Source of the DNA: Tritrichomonas musculus
Lineage: Eukaryota > Parabasalia > Tritrichomonadida > Tritrichomonadidae
Reading direction: 5' to 3'
DNA: 64,000 nucleotides
Assembly (NCBI GenBank): GCA_039105265.1
Contig: JAPFFF010000013.1
Span: forward strand, 3,100,001-3,164,000
This document shows positions 9,525 through 20,307 of this stretch, piece after piece. Numbering within the stretch: the stretch's first letter is position 1; each line of letters starts with the position of its first letter. The position numbers were made by a program, and so were the translations under genes. Under the pieces are notes generated by a model. It searched no databases and was not told the origin of the DNA. It saw only the letters and a program-made list of their open reading frames with translations.

Positions 9525-11927
9525 ATGATTTCAACCGAGATTTCAAACTTAAATAATTTTAGAAAAATCAAAGACATCATAAATAATAAATATGCGAGCG
9601 TTACTCTTGTTGAAGACATAAACTCAAACAATAAATACATAGTAACAACCTTAAGTCGGAAATGCGAGTCAGAACAAGATCAAAAACTGTTTTTAACCAA
9701 AATTTCTAGGATTTCTAGGATCTCTCGTCACCCCTCAGTATTAAGTATATATGGTTTTTGTGTTAATGATTTTAATAACCAACCATTTCCTACGATAATA
9801 ACAGAATATTTGCCAAACGGCACATTAGGCGATCTTTTTAAAGATGACTGCCCAGCCAATTTACTTCAATCTTTTACACCTACCAAAAAATTTATTAATT
9901 TTGTCGGAATTGCTGTTGGACTGCGACATTTCCATTTTAATTATATACAACATGGAGATTTACATCCAGGCTATATTGTTATGGATGCCAATTTTTATCC
10001 ACATATTTTCACAGATGGCGTATCTGCCAAAATATACGATCATTTTCCATATTCGAAAAAAGTGGAATTTGAAGCTAACGATGTTTTTTCCTTTTCATTA
10101 ATAGCATATGAATTAATTTCGGGCCGTAAACCGATCATTACCGAACAATCAATTCCAGATATATCATTGATCAAATCCCAATATATACGAACCTTTCTAC
10201 AAAAGTGCTGGTCAAGCAAAATATACGACAGACCCAAATTTACTGCGATTATTGATGAAATCATTGATCACAAAGAGGAATTCTACTCCGAATTCGGAAA
10301 TATCAATAAAGATGAAGTGACCATTTATTTCAACTTTTTGAGAGACCATCTGGTCCAATATTCAAAACACTTTAAAGAAGCTGCTGACCGTGACAACATT
10401 GTTGCCATTCTCATGTATGGGCGAATTCTTTACAATGGCTATGGCGTTCAGGCGAACAAAGCGGAAGCAGCGAAGTACTTCAAGAAGGCGGCGGACAGAG
10501 GCAGCGTTGTTGCCATGAACAGCTACGGCAACATGCTGAGTTACGGCAATGGTGTTCCTAAGGATCTCGAGCAAGCGGCGCACTACTACAAGATGGCCTC
10601 GGATAAAGGCAGCATCGTTTCGACCAACAGCAATGACGAGGCGTCTCGTCCTGACATTGTTGGCACAATCGACATTGCGCAGGGCAACATCAACGACAAC
10701 GCTGAAAGCTTCAATGCGATGTGCCACAGCGAGCTGGCGCTTGATGGCGGCGAAGAGAACGTTCTGAAAGAGAAAGAAAAGATGGTTTCGTACTGCAAGA
10801 TGCTGGCCGACAAAGGCGACACTGACATGATGAACAACTACGCAATCATGCTGCAGCAAGGGGAAGAAGTGCCGGCGGACAACGAGGAGGCAGCCCGCTA
10901 CTTCAAGATGGCAGTCGACAGGGGCAACGTTCTTTCGATGCACAACTACGCGGTGATGCTTGAAGACGACGAAGAGAAGAGCATGGTTTATTATAAGATG
11001 GCAGCTGACAAGGGGCACCCCGAATCAATAAACCGTTATGGTCAATATCTTTATGATGTCAAAGAGGACCCGGTTAAAGCTGCCAAGTACTTTAAAACCG
11101 CAGCCGATAAAGGAATAACCGACGCAATGTTCAATTACGCAGTCATCGTTGACCAAGGAATCGGCCTTGATCAAAATAAGTTTGATGCGGCCAAATATTA
11201 CAAAATGGCCGCCGATAAAGGACATCAAGACGCAATGTTCAACTACGCAATGATGCTCGAAAACGGCGACGGAATCGAAACCGACAAAAAAGAGGCACTG
11301 AAGTATTACAAGGCCGCGGCAGACAACGGAAACGAGAATGCGATGTTTAATTACGGTTGCATGCTGATAACGGGCGATGGCATTGAGCCTAACTATGAAG
11401 AAGCGGTTAAGTACTTTAAGATGGGTGCCGATAACCAGAACGTTGCTTCGATGTTTAATTTGGCGGTTTTGTTATATAAAGGCGAAAAAGTTGAACGTGA
11501 CAAAAAACTGGCCTTTCATTATTACAAGACTGCCGCTTATCTGGGCGACACTGACTCTATGAACAACCTGGGAAGCATGCTGAGAGACGGCGATGGTGTC
11601 GACTGCGATAAAAAAGAGGCTGCCTTTTATTTCAAAACAGCTGCTGATTTGGGGCACCCTTTTGCTATGTTTAACTACGCAAACATGGTCCTAACTGGCG
11701 ATGGAATTGATCCCGACGAGGAAGAAGCAGCCAACTATTTTAAGTTGGCTGCTGATTGCGGTCATCCTGAAGCTATGTACATTTACGCAAAAATGTTAAA
11801 TGAAGGAAATGGAGTTGAAAGAAACTTGGTTGAGGCAATGAATTACTTTAAATTGGCTGCAGAACATGGTGTTGAAAATGCCGAAAATGATTATCAAAGG
11901 TTGAGTGATTTATTAGATTTTATGTAA
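9525..11927 (+). CDS. Pseudokinase domain followed by SEL1 repeats
   Basis: Starts at the first ATG (MISTEISNLNNF). Residues ~15-265 form a TKL-like kinase fold with degraded catalytic motifs: HGDLHPGY replaces HRDLKxxN, the DFG position reads TDG, and no clear glycine loop or VAIK lysine is present, so catalysis is unlikely. The distal landmarks DVFSFSLIAYELISG and CW..DRP are retained. From about residue 285 onward come roughly fourteen SEL1-type repeats (A-x-x-Y-x-K-x-A-A-D-x-G, each 36-38 residues), which build protein-binding solenoids. It is probably a scaffold or regulatory protein. Base composition changes sharply inside the gene: about 10440-11000 is far richer in G+C than the kinase part, suggesting separate histories or gene conversion. 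Confidence 0.85.
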   Translation: MISTEISNLNNFRKIKDIINNKYASVTLVEDINSNNKYIVTTLSRKCESEQDQKLFLTKISRISRISRHPSVLSIYGFCVNDFNNQPFPTIITEYLPNGTLGDLFKDDCPANLLQSFTPTKKFINFVGIAVGLRHFHFNYIQHGDLHPGYIVMDANFYPHIFTDGVSAKIYDHFPYSKKVEFEANDVFSFSLIAYELISGRKPIITEQSIPDISLIKSQYIRTFLQKCWSSKIYDRPKFTAIIDEIIDHKEEFYSEFGNINKDEVTIYFNFLRDHLVQYSKHFKEAADRDNIVAILMYGRILYNGYGVQANKAEAAKYFKKAADRGSVVAMNSYGNMLSYGNGVPKDLEQAAHYYKMASDKGSIVSTNSNDEASRPDIVGTIDIAQGNINDNAESFNAMCHSELALDGGEENVLKEKEKMVSYCKMLADKGDTDMMNNYAIMLQQGEEVPADNEEAARYFKMAVDRGNVLSMHNYAVMLEDDEEKSMVYYKMAADKGHPESINRYGQYLYDVKEDPVKAAKYFKTAADKGITDAMFNYAVIVDQGIGLDQNKFDAAKYYKMAADKGHQDAMFNYAMMLENGDGIETDKKEALKYYKAAADNGNENAMFNYGCMLITGDGIEPNYEEAVKYFKMGADNQNVASMFNLAVLLYKGEKVERDKKLAFHYYKTAAYLGDTDSMNNLGSMLRDGDGVDCDKKEAAFYFKTAADLGHPFAMFNYANMVLTGDGIDPDEEEAANYFKLAADCGHPEAMYIYAKMLNEGNGVERNLVEAMNYFKLAAEHGVENAENDYQRLSDLLDFM

Positions 11928-12450
11928 GAAAAATTTAGTTTTTGTATATATATATCATTAATAAAATATTTGAACATTTAAATAAATTGCATTATTTTGC
12001 TATTTTTAATTTCAAATTCAGAAAGTTAATCATGTTCAATTCAAGTTTTTTTGTTATGAATAACAATTCTTTTCATTCAAGTACATCATTGAATTCGGGC
12101 ATTGATTTCCATCAAACAGCAAAAATTGGCAGAGAATGGACATCATAATTTCAATATAACAATTCGTCTAATATATAATTATTTTTAATTAAAAAATTAA
12201 ATTGAAAAAAATCATTATATCAATTTTGAATAATTTTATAAAAAATATTTGATTGAAATTGCATCCAAAAATAGCAGATGACTATTATTGAATGCTTTTT
12301 ATATTATTCGAATAAATCGTAACTGTTCGGAAATCAATGGTCAAATTTGACTTTTAAACCAATTTACCAAATAGATTAAAAAAAAAAAAAAAAAAAAAAG
12401 AATGAAAAACAAATCATTCAACTGTTTAACTGTTTATTCCAGCATAAAAT
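11928..12450. other. Intergenic, convergent gene ends
   Basis: Lies between the 3' ends of two convergent genes. It holds a TA-rich run just after 11940 and an A20 homopolymer at about 12379-12399. No gene recognised. Confidence 0.5.
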
Positions 12451-15400
12451 TCATTCAACATATTCAACAATTCCAGCTGAAAATTCACCATCACTTTGGT
12501 CACCTGAATTTCCATTTGGAATATTTTCAGCAACATTTTCATCCTTGCTGCTTTCCTTTGCTTGCTTCTTTCTATAGAAAACAAAATACCAAATCAAAAC
12601 AGACACAATTGCAACGAGAACAACGGCTGCCACAACAATTCCAATGATTGCTCCTGTTCCAATTCCGTTTCCTTTCTTCTTTCCACCGCTACCAGATCCA
12701 GAACCAGAGCCAGATCCAGATCCAGATCCAGAGCTTCCACCTCCGTCGTTTGGCCCGTTCTCGTCGTTTCCTCCATTTCCATCATCGGGCGGAACGACAG
12801 CCTCGCCGATTGGAACAGCTGTGACGTTGACCGAAAAAGTGCTCGAATCACCGTTATCAATACAAACGGTTTTGACAATCTGACTTTCACCTTTAAATTC
12901 AGGGTATTTGGCAGATTCAAAGGTTGCTTTTTCTTTCCACTTTTTGCACCTATCATTGTGATCGTTTCCAGTGAATTTTTTGACCTTTTTGACCGTTCCC
13001 AAAAATGAAGAGTAAGAAGTAACGTCGTTCTCGCTGTCACTTTCTCCGATGTAGTTTAAAACGATCGATTCGGGCTCAATTGAATCAGGTATCGTTGCAA
13101 AATTGGCGCCAAGGCGATAGTTCAATTTCAGCTGAGGTTTTTCAGAGGATATTGACGTTGCTGAAAGGGATGATTCAGGGGAAAGCTCAAATGATTTTTT
13201 GACCTCTAATTCACCTATAACCGTGGCTGTTGTTTCACTTGCAGTCAAAATATGATCGGTCACAATTTTTGATTGCTTTTCATCTATTAAAAGTGACAGC
13301 TGTGGTGAATCACCATTGAATGTGAGGTTTGAAAAAGTGACAGCCATCTGCTTGTTTGTGAAGCGTATCGTCTTCTCTTGCGTGATGATCTGTGCCTGCG
13401 TAAAATCCATCTTGCTGCTTTCTGATGTCAGATTCATGCTTTGCTCACTTTTCACCTCGAGAACTTGTGCAACGACGGCTGGAATGGTTTCAACAACAGC
13501 AGGCGAATTTCCTGTGTCAATTTCAATGTTGCCTTCAATTGACTGAACTTTGTTCCAATTTCCAGTGAACTTAAAAACGTTTGATTCTTGTTCTTCATCA
13601 TCATCATTATCATCTTCTTCGTTAACAAACATAGAAGGACTTGATCTAGAACTTAAAATTTTCTTAATTACAGTGATTAATTTGTTCTCTTTCAAAAAGT
13701 TGAACGACTTTTTCTGTTTGTTTTCATCGTCCTCTGAAAAAGTTATCATTCCATGAATGTTTTTGATGACGAGGTTGTACAAGTTCATGTTTATAAACGA
13801 GATTCCTCTGAGCTTCTGATTGTCCCTTGTGTCAGGCACGTTCAAAATGCACCTTGTTGAAAACGAGTAGACTCTCAATTGGCCGCTGATTTTTGCAATT
13901 TCGATTGGATAGATTCTGCTTTCAACTCTGTAGCCAAGCTCATCGTAAATTCCTTTCAAAAAGAGGTTCCAGTGAGTTTCAGTCAAATTTATCATGTCAA
14001 CTGAAAACACGTTAGGCGGGTTAATTGAAACAGGGAAAAGTGTCAAATCTCTAAAATTCAAACTTGAAATCAAATTGTATGTAATGGACTCGGTCACTGT
14101 GATTTGAGCGGAAAAGTCCTTCGCCAGATCATTCAAGTTTGAAAAAGTGGAAAGAACAGGCCAAAATCGGGTACATTTGATATGTGTCCCAAAATAATCA
14201 CAGTTGACAATCATCAATGAGTTGACCGTGTTGAACAAAACAGAAGCCTTCACTCTGTACTTGCTCATCTTCGACGTAACGCGAATAAAGCACTCCGCTT
14301 CCTGCCTGTGATACTCTTCATCACCAATCGAATGGTTCAACTTGTCAAGGTTGTCGAACAGTTCGTAGATGTCGTCAATCGTGCTCGCTTTGAAGCCGAC
14401 CAAGATGATGTTCGAGGCGGCCCGAATTCCTTTCAAATTGATGGAGCTGCCGTCAGGAAGATCGTCCAAGACAACGACTACGAAATTCTTTGAATTTTTG
14501 TTTTTCAAATTTGAATAGGCATCCAAATCAGAGGACGATAGGACTATGAATAAGTCGAGCTTTTCAAGGATCTCCAAATAAGTGTCATTCGTCGTGTAAA
14601 AGATGAATTCAAAGTTCGACGCTGGCACGTTTTTCAATTGAATTCCAATGCATCGGTCATTTTCAGTTAATGATGAAGTAACCGAAATTGAAGTGCTTGA
14701 AAAAGTTGGCATAACTTGATCAAAAATTAGGTCGGTTGTGTCGTCAATTTCAACAAATCCTCGGATGAAGTTATTTCCTGGTTTAACTGTCCATTGTGAC
14801 ATGTTTATTTTGCCATTTTCAAAGCACACTGAATTGACTACGTCGTTCAATCCGTTCTGATAAAAAGAGGAGATCGGAATGTCCATCCGATTCAATACAA
14901 TTGTGCTCTTCAAACTAGCATCAGAGTCAATTTGGTTGATTTTAATTGGCGTGAAAACTTTGTTGGCCAAATCTTTGATTATATCTGAGATGTCAGCAAT
15001 TTTATCTCTGACAAAGCCGATGTAAAAGTTTGCAATCTCGCCCGACGTGAAGTTTTCATCATTGAATTCATCAACGTAAGATTGAAAGACATCATCGATT
15101 CTATCGTTGAGGGCTTCATAATCAATGCCGAAAGAAAGAGTGATTTTTCCGCCCTGGATGAAGTCCAATGTTGAAGAAACACTACCGAATGAGTTGTCAA
15201 TTTCTTTGTAAATCAACTTTGCAGGGCCAATGACAGCTATTTCTTTTCTTGTGTTGGCAAAAATGGTCAATTTAGGTGAATTTGTAATAATAAACGAGTT
15301 CCAATAACCGCTATAATCATCGTTACTTGTTTGTGTCGGCCATCCATTGATGTAGAAAGAAGTGTCAACATCTTCTTTCATTCTCAAAGTGAGATTGTAA

Positions 15401-16500
15401 TATATTCGATCATATATGTAATTGATTGATGAGCTTTGTTCAGTAAGAATGAATTCAGTCTTTTCGCTGCTAATAGTTTCAATTGGAAAGTTAGTTGCTG
15501 AAAAGAAAAACTTTCCTGAAATTGAAAGAAATTTATAAAAGTCACTAATTTCAGAGCCGTCTTCAGAAAAAGTTCCACTTATATATCTGGTCTTTAAAAT
15601 TGGCCAATTCCCCGTTATTGTCGGTAGGCCATTGTCACTAATGACGTTAGATGACAAACAGGGAGAAATCAAATCATTCACATTTGTGTTCTCTTCAACC
15701 GTTATAATTGAATTGGACGTAACTCTGACTTTCATATCTACTCTATGTGTTTCAAATACAATTATAATGTCCTTTTCATTAGGATATTTAACGGTGACTT
15801 TGTTATTGGAATAGATGATCTTAACATTATCAGGAGCACTCAAATAAATGTCATAACTGGCTTCAAAGCCATAATCACATGTATATATTGGCTGAGATGT
15901 CATGATCATCGTAAAAGAATCGGTAATCGTTGCGTCTAACATTAAATCAAATTTTTTGGGAGTAAAATAAACTAGATTTGAGCCCATTGATGAGGGAATA
16001 TTTATATTTTCATCATAAAAGTATGGATAATCATAATTAATATATCGGGTTGAGATTAAATATAAAGGTTTTTCGGGATTTTTTGGAAAAACTTTTTTGT
16101 ATCTAAATGAAAAGTAAATAAAAACAGTCTTGTCTATCGATTCATCCAGATTTTCTATTGTTACCTCAAGATTACTTGCATAAATTTTTGGACCAGTAAT
16201 TCCTTTTGAATAATGGCCTATTCTGGTTTGTAGGGTAATTCGAGATGTTAAATTTTTTAAAAAAATATCTAAATTACTATTAATACCGTCAAGATTTATG
16301 ATAATATCATTAAATTCATCAGTTTGATTAATATAAACGTTATCAAATGAGGTATCTTGTAAATATAGTTCGTTGACTAAACTACTTGAATAATTAGATT
16401 CATCAAAAATTGGATACTTGCATCCATTGTTGTTAGGTTGACATAATTGAAGAAGAAAAGCGTTTATGTTTTGTGTAAAAATCGCAAGAAAAAATAACAT
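12451..16500 (-). CDS. Large type I surface protein with signal peptide, Gly-Ser stalk and single membrane span
   Basis: A 1349-residue protein. The N-terminus (MLFFLAIFTQNINAF) is a signal peptide. About 1230 residues of asparagine/serine-rich, presumably beta-rich ectodomain follow, with many N-x-S/T sites and no domain I recognise. A stalk of PNDGGG and alternating Ser-Gly repeats precedes a membrane helix (GAIIGIVVAAVVLVAIVSV, about residues 1283-1308), a basic stop-transfer YRKKQAK, and a 40-residue acidic tail ending SAGIVEYVE. The layout matches trichomonad single-pass surface proteins that contact host or bacteria. The tail resembles sorting or endocytic tails, but no NPxY motif is present. 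Base composition is less AT-rich than surrounding DNA. Membrane topology is secure; function is not. Confidence 0.85.
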   Translation of the reverse strand: MLFFLAIFTQNINAFLLQLCQPNNNGCKYPIFDESNYSSSLVNELYLQDTSFDNVYINQTDEFNDIIINLDGINSNLDIFLKNLTSRITLQTRIGHYSKGITGPKIYASNLEVTIENLDESIDKTVFIYFSFRYKKVFPKNPEKPLYLISTRYINYDYPYFYDENINIPSSMGSNLVYFTPKKFDLMLDATITDSFTMIMTSQPIYTCDYGFEASYDIYLSAPDNVKIIYSNNKVTVKYPNEKDIIIVFETHRVDMKVRVTSNSIITVEENTNVNDLISPCLSSNVISDNGLPTITGNWPILKTRYISGTFSEDGSEISDFYKFLSISGKFFFSATNFPIETISSEKTEFILTEQSSSINYIYDRIYYNLTLRMKEDVDTSFYINGWPTQTSNDDYSGYWNSFIITNSPKLTIFANTRKEIAVIGPAKLIYKEIDNSFGSVSSTLDFIQGGKITLSFGIDYEALNDRIDDVFQSYVDEFNDENFTSGEIANFYIGFVRDKIADISDIIKDLANKVFTPIKINQIDSDASLKSTIVLNRMDIPISSFYQNGLNDVVNSVCFENGKINMSQWTVKPGNNFIRGFVEIDDTTDLIFDQVMPTFSSTSISVTSSLTENDRCIGIQLKNVPASNFEFIFYTTNDTYLEILEKLDLFIVLSSSDLDAYSNLKNKNSKNFVVVVLDDLPDGSSINLKGIRAASNIILVGFKASTIDDIYELFDNLDKLNHSIGDEEYHRQEAECFIRVTSKMSKYRVKASVLFNTVNSLMIVNCDYFGTHIKCTRFWPVLSTFSNLNDLAKDFSAQITVTESITYNLISSLNFRDLTLFPVSINPPNVFSVDMINLTETHWNLFLKGIYDELGYRVESRIYPIEIAKISGQLRVYSFSTRCILNVPDTRDNQKLRGISFINMNLYNLVIKNIHGMITFSEDDENKQKKSFNFLKENKLITVIKKILSSRSSPSMFVNEEDDNDDDEEQESNVFKFTGNWNKVQSIEGNIEIDTGNSPAVVETIPAVVAQVLEVKSEQSMNLTSESSKMDFTQAQIITQEKTIRFTNKQMAVTFSNLTFNGDSPQLSLLIDEKQSKIVTDHILTASETTATVIGELEVKKSFELSPESSLSATSISSEKPQLKLNYRLGANFATIPDSIEPESIVLNYIGESDSENDVTSYSSFLGTVKKVKKFTGNDHNDRCKKWKEKATFESAKYPEFKGESQIVKTVCIDNGDSSTFSVNVTAVPIGEAVVPPDDGNGGNDENGPNDGGGSSGSGSGSGSGSGSGSGGKKKGNGIGTGAIIGIVVAAVVLVAIVSVLIWYFVFYRKKQAKESSKDENVAENIPNGNSGDQSDGEFSAGIVEYVE

Positions 16501-16632
16501 ATACTTCTATGTTTTGAATAACGTTTTTTTATATAATTTTTTTTCTTTCAAATTTTGATGGCGAAATTTTTTTGCTTTGAACTTTTTATCTCAATTTCAC
16601 CTTTTTTTATTTTATTTATTTAGCTTCCACAA

Positions 16633-19600
16633 ATGAAACCAAATCTTAACAAGTTTCAAACATTATTTAATCAACATGCAATTTATATGCAATATAAAGA
16701 AGTAATTAAAGACTTTAAGTGCTATTTGGTTACCGAAACAATCAATAATATTAATGAAGTAGAAAAACTTCAAAACAAATCAAAAATTATCATTATTGAT
16801 AAAAATTGTGAATCAGATGACCAATATTTTTTTATTTGTTTAGATAACGCAATAATTATTGTATCAAGAACAAAAATTGAATTAATGTCCCATTTTTTCG
16901 AAAACGAAAGGCAATCATATATTTATGCAGTATCAGATTACATTAAAGAAGAAGAATTTTTCACACAGATTCAACTTAAATTTTGCAATGATATCAGAGA
17001 TTATGAAATCGAAAATTATAAGTGCACCATTGATCATTTTAAAAGTAGTTTTTCTATTAATTTTAGAAGAAACAATGAATCAGTATCTAAGATTTGGCCA
17101 TTAATTTTGCCTTGCTTGTCAACTTTTTTTATAAATAAAAGTTATAAAAATCTTGCAAAAAGCAAAAATAACGATAAAACAATAAAAATAACTGAAATGA
17201 AAGATGATGAATTCATTTGTTTACAAAATTTAGGTCTTTCAACTACATCACACATTCAATTAATATATCATATCAAATTAGAACAATTATTTGTTCTCAA
17301 GCATTATTTGCTTTCAGCTGAATCAGATAAATTATTTGAACGCGAATTTGGTAACTATCAAAAAACTCGTAATTTATCAATTCCACGATTTTATGGTAAA
17401 ATTAAAGCAGATGGAAAACAATACTTGATCATTGAATACATTCGAGGTCTAAGTTTATCAAATATTGGCCAAATATCATTTCAAAAAGAAGAAAAGTTTA
17501 ATTTAATATTTGAAATAATGGCAATGATTGAATGTTTTCAAAGGTATGAGCTAATTTATAGAGATTTTAAACCTGATAATTTATTTATTGATGAAAATAA
17601 ACGAATAGTGCTCATTGACTTAGATCGAATGATTGATAAAGAAGAACAAAAAAATATTAAGGTTGCTACAAAAGATTTCAATAATCTATATCAAGCACCA
17701 GAAGTTTTTAATGGAACAATTGAAGAATATACATATGAAGAAGATGTTTATTCCCTTGGTCTTCTGATTTATTTCATTTTAAATGAAAAAGACCCTCAAA
17801 AAATAAATGAAAATTATTCTTTTGATAATTTTCCAACCGAATATTTTGAATTGAAAAAAATTTGTGAAGATTGCATACAAAATGATCCCAAAAAACGACC
17901 AAAAATCACAAATGTAATCGATTCGTTTATAAACAACTTTTTGCCAAATATAGTTACAAAGAAAATCGATTTAGTAAATGGTTTTATTAATAAGCAATTC
18001 TTTCCATATTGGATTCTCATCAATGAATATGATAATAATGAATACAAAGAACAACTCGATGTTTTCTATCAACAAGAAACCATAAATAATAATATTAAGC
18101 ATTATATTAAACAATATTCGTTAGAACTAAATATCAATCATTTGATTTCTCAGTTTATTATTAGAGAAAAATATTATCCAGAGAAATATTTTAAAGACAA
18201 TATTGACAAAATTATTCATTATTTTACACTTGCTGCAGATAAAAATGATGTTATTGCGCAAAAATATCTTGGATTGATTTATTTTGAAGGAAAATATATT
18301 TCACGAGACATTAATAAAGCAATTCATTATTATACACTTGCTGCAAACCAAAATAATGCTGCAGCACAAAATAATCTTGGCTATATTTATAGATATGTTT
18401 CACCAAATCTCAAGAAGGCCTTTTATTATTTTAAACTTTCTGCAGATCAAAATTTTGTGGATGCACAAAATAATCTTGCCTTAATGTATCATGAAGGGAA
18501 ATTTGTTTCAAAAAACATTGACAAAGCAATTTATTATTATACACTTGCAGCCAAACAAAATTCAGCCAAAGCGCAAAACAATCTTGGCACATTTTATTTA
18601 GAAGGCAAATTTGTTTCACAAGATATTAATAAAGCAATTAATTATTTTAAACTTGCAGCCGATCAAAATAATGCTATTGCACAAAAGAATCTTGGTTCAA
18701 TTTATTTAGAAGGTAAATTTGTTTCAAGAGATATTAAAAAAGCAATAAATTATTTTACTCTTGCTGCAAATCAAAATAATGTTTCGTCACAAAGCACTCT
18801 TGGTTTAATTTATTATGAAGGAAAATATATTTCAAGAGATATTAACAAAGCCATTCATTATTTTACGTTTGCTGCTGATAAAAAAGATTTAATAGCACAA
18901 AAAAAACTTGGTTTTATTTATTCTGATGGAAAATTTATTTCAAAAGACTTTAATAAAGCTTTTTATTATTTTTTACTAGCTGCAAATCAAAATGATTCGA
19001 TATCACAAAGTATTATTGGAATTATGTATCATCAAGGACAATGTGTTTCACAAGATATATCCAAAGCTATTTATTATTATACGCTTGCTGCAAATCAAAA
19101 TAATTCAATTGCACTGTTACAACTTGGTATAATTTATAGTGAAGGAAAATATGTTCCACGAGATATTAATAAAGGGATTTATTACTTAACACTTGCTGCA
19201 AATCAAAATAATCATATAGCACAGTATATTCTTGGTATTATTTTTGACGAAGGGAAATATGTTCCACGAGATATTAATAGAGCTATTTATTATTATACAC
19301 AAGCAGCAAATCAAAATAATTCAACAGCACAAAATAATCTTGGTATTATTTATTATGAAGGGAAATATGTTTCTAAAGACATTAACAAAGCGATTCTTTA
19401 TTTTACACTAGCTGCAAATCAAAATAATGCTGTTGCTCAAAGTAATCTTGGCTTAATTTATTATGAAGGAAAATATGTCCCTCAAGACATTAATAAAGCC
19501 ATTTATTATTATACACTTGCTGCAAATCAAAAAGATTCAACTGCACAATTAAATCTTGGAATTATATATTATAAAAATATGCCAGTTCAACAATTCGTTA

Positions 19601-20307
19601 ATAAAGGAGTATACTATTTGACAGAGGCTTCTTGTAATAGATGTAAATCAGCTCATTTTTATGTTGGTTTTTTATACCATGAAGGCAAATATGTTGATCA
19701 AGATATAAACAAAGCAATTCATTATTATAAAGATGGATCATCATTCAATGACCAATATTGCAAAAATAATCTTGCAATTCTTTACAAAAATGGATACAAT
19801 GATAAAATTGAATCAAACATAAATTTGTCAATTGAATACTTTCAAGAGGCAATTCGCCAAAAAAATGATGCTTTGTCAATGTACAATCTTTCAAATATTT
19901 ATATATATGATAATAGAATTAAACAAAATTTAGACAAATCAATTGAATTGCTGATAATATCAATAAACTTAGGTTTTTATCCATCATATTTTCTTATAGG
20001 AATAGCATTGGTATTGAAAGCTGGTTTCGATATTAAAAATATTGAATATGAAATGGACATGCACAAAGATATAACAAAATCGTTAAAAGAAGAGGTAATA
20101 GAGACAATAAAGTATAATAATTTATGTACAAAATCTTTTTTTGACAGATTTCATAAGAATATCAAAAACATTTGCTTTTTATATGATTTTAATAAAGATT
20201 TTATTTTTTCAGATGAAATAATAAATCAAAAAGAATTCTTATTGAAATCAAAACCTTTACCTTCAATTACAAAAGAATTTTATGAAGGTTTTGCTATTGA
20301 TATTTAA
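16633..20307 (+). CDS. Protein kinase with about 17 SEL1 repeats
   Basis: A 1224-residue protein starting at MKPNLNKFQTLF. The first ~190 residues are family-specific and include a short hydrophobic segment IWPLILPCLSTFF. The kinase domain (about residues 195-440) has VLK for the ATP-binding lysine, YRDFKPDN as catalytic loop and DLD where most kinases have DFG, so the metal-binding aspartate is present. The glycine loop is weak. From about residue 520 to 1100 there are 36-residue SEL1 repeats of the type GxIYYEGKYVSRDINKAI.YYTLAANQN. A C-terminal region ends KEFYEGFAIDI, nearly the same as FYEGFGIEI in the gene at 24358-28323, which marks the two as paralogues with a shared start-to-end architecture. 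Probably an active or weakly active signalling kinase with a scaffold tail. Confidence 0.85.
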   Translation: MKPNLNKFQTLFNQHAIYMQYKEVIKDFKCYLVTETINNINEVEKLQNKSKIIIIDKNCESDDQYFFICLDNAIIIVSRTKIELMSHFFENERQSYIYAVSDYIKEEEFFTQIQLKFCNDIRDYEIENYKCTIDHFKSSFSINFRRNNESVSKIWPLILPCLSTFFINKSYKNLAKSKNNDKTIKITEMKDDEFICLQNLGLSTTSHIQLIYHIKLEQLFVLKHYLLSAESDKLFEREFGNYQKTRNLSIPRFYGKIKADGKQYLIIEYIRGLSLSNIGQISFQKEEKFNLIFEIMAMIECFQRYELIYRDFKPDNLFIDENKRIVLIDLDRMIDKEEQKNIKVATKDFNNLYQAPEVFNGTIEEYTYEEDVYSLGLLIYFILNEKDPQKINENYSFDNFPTEYFELKKICEDCIQNDPKKRPKITNVIDSFINNFLPNIVTKKIDLVNGFINKQFFPYWILINEYDNNEYKEQLDVFYQQETINNNIKHYIKQYSLELNINHLISQFIIREKYYPEKYFKDNIDKIIHYFTLAADKNDVIAQKYLGLIYFEGKYISRDINKAIHYYTLAANQNNAAAQNNLGYIYRYVSPNLKKAFYYFKLSADQNFVDAQNNLALMYHEGKFVSKNIDKAIYYYTLAAKQNSAKAQNNLGTFYLEGKFVSQDINKAINYFKLAADQNNAIAQKNLGSIYLEGKFVSRDIKKAINYFTLAANQNNVSSQSTLGLIYYEGKYISRDINKAIHYFTFAADKKDLIAQKKLGFIYSDGKFISKDFNKAFYYFLLAANQNDSISQSIIGIMYHQGQCVSQDISKAIYYYTLAANQNNSIALLQLGIIYSEGKYVPRDINKGIYYLTLAANQNNHIAQYILGIIFDEGKYVPRDINRAIYYYTQAANQNNSTAQNNLGIIYYEGKYVSKDINKAILYFTLAANQNNAVAQSNLGLIYYEGKYVPQDINKAIYYYTLAANQKDSTAQLNLGIIYYKNMPVQQFVNKGVYYLTEASCNRCKSAHFYVGFLYHEGKYVDQDINKAIHYYKDGSSFNDQYCKNNLAILYKNGYNDKIESNINLSIEYFQEAIRQKNDALSMYNLSNIYIYDNRIKQNLDKSIELLIISINLGFYPSYFLIGIALVLKAGFDIKNIEYEMDMHKDITKSLKEEVIETIKYNNLCTKSFFDRFHKNIKNICFLYDFNKDFIFSDEIINQKEFLLKSKPLPSITKEFYEGFAIDI

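Noticed and set aside
10362-11018. Minus-strand 218-residue frame
   Set aside because: Antisense shadow of the GC-rich SEL1 part of the pseudokinase gene; composition and overlap explain it.
12562-13040. Plus- and minus-strand frames rich in Ser-Arg, Pro-Glu and similar
   Set aside because: Shadows of the Gly-Ser stalk and tail of the surface-protein gene in other frames.
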